41,016 nt of DNA. Source: Candidatus Aminicenantota bacterium. GTDB taxonomy: Bacteria; Acidobacteriota; Aminicenantia; UBA2199. The first letter of the stretch is position 1, and every line of letters begins with the position of its first letter. The position numbers were made by a program, and so were the translations under genes. The notes beneath the pieces are model-generated. The model saw nothing but the letters and a program-made list of their open reading frames with translations, had not been told where the DNA came from and made no database searches. Where the stretch lies: the NCBI GenBank assembly GCA_011772425.1, contig WVZO01000719.1:8509-49524 (forward strand). Direction: 5' to 3'. This document shows positions 40,834 through 41,016 of this stretch, piece after piece.

Positions 40834-41016
40834 ATGAAGGATAAGAAGATAAAGAGAATCCCTTATGGGTTGGCAAACTATGAGCTCCTTGTTCATCAAA
40901 ATTGTTACTATGTAGACAAAACCATTTTTTTGCCTGCCGTGGAGAAGGCCGGGAATTATTTATTTTTTATCCGGCCCCGGCGGTTTGGTAAATCCCTGTT
41001 TCTTTCCGTGATGGAA
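40834..41016 (+). CDS. AAA-ATPase-like/PD-(D/E)XK family protein, N-terminal part
   Basis: The first 61 codons are in the window and the frame is open at the edge. The sequence has the family's opening IPYGLANYELLV, YYVDKT and the modified Walker A region RPRRFGKSL. Full members (PF09820 plus DUF1703) are about 500-550 residues, with an ATPase domain and a C-terminal nuclease-like domain, and are often present in many copies in Bacteroidetes and uncultured phyla. The role is not established; links to mobile DNA or defence have been suggested. Confidence 0.85.
   Translation, partial: MKDKKIKRIPYGLANYELLVHQNCYYVDKTIFLPAVEKAGNYLFFIRPRRFGKSLFLSVME

Noticed and set aside
1..41016. CRISPR arrays, tRNA and rRNA genes
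   Set aside because: I found no regularly spaced direct repeats with unique spacers, and no cloverleaf or rRNA-like sequence.

Overview
The window looks like a chromosomal segment of a Gram-negative-type bacterium with moderate GC. Signs are many signal peptides, a periplasmic Spy/CpxP-like protein, a protein with an outer-membrane-like C-terminus, and near-consensus sigma-70 promoters. The family mix (paired HU-like DNA-binding proteins, a double-glycine RiPP leader, an AAA-ATPase-like/nuclease family gene, an orphan type II thioesterase, long secreted Asp-box proteins) is most like uncultured Acidobacteriota-related lineages such as Candidatus Aminicenantes. That taxonomic guess is inference and needs a database search.

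Layout. 1-9.9 kb: end of a RecD2-type helicase, an adenosine-specific kinase, a PlsB-like acyltransferase, a response regulator fused to a SpoIIE-type phosphatase, a possible non-coding transcript at 4.3-4.7 kb, a type II thioesterase under a near-perfect promoter, a large SNF2-family ATPase and an unknown protein. 10-13.3 kb: a three-gene ABC-2 export operon. 13.6-16.9 kb: a 795-residue solenoid made almost wholly of 34-residue Trp-Leu repeats, overlapping tail-to-tail with a Spy/CpxP-like protein.

16.9-25.1 kb is an AT-rich accessory region. It holds two paralogous HU-like proteins and one intact XRE regulator with a partner gene. Two broken copies of the regulator N-terminus sit beside promoters that share one operator-like motif. 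It also holds a gene interrupted at an A10 tract, several tiny ORFs with strong ribosome-binding sites, a membrane protein fused to an apparently dead ABC ATPase domain, and an orphan Cys-rich RiPP-type precursor. Gene remnants, duplicated control regions and many hairpins suggest repeated rearrangement.

25.1-32.6 kb: an Asp-box beta-propeller exoprotein, a leaderless toxin-antitoxin pair, a secreted protein built from an 18-nt repeat, a secreted metallophosphoesterase, a 184-bp MITE-like element and a CotH-like secreted protein. 32.9-37.2 kb: a compact operon resembling a lysis cassette (holin-like domain fused to an amidase, a stand-alone paralogue of the holin-like part, a membrane-anchored coiled coil, a coiled coil with an outer-membrane-like end, another membrane protein, a CPBP protease). 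37.2-41 kb: a bifunctional-nuclease family protein, a GH13 enzyme, and two pieces of the AAA-ATPase-like/nuclease family, one reduced to a 40-codon leader ORF in front of the GH13 gene.

A recurring theme is promoters of the form TTGACA-17-TATAAT placed so close to the start codon (5-10 nt after the -10 box) that the mRNA should be leaderless; at least six genes fit this pattern.
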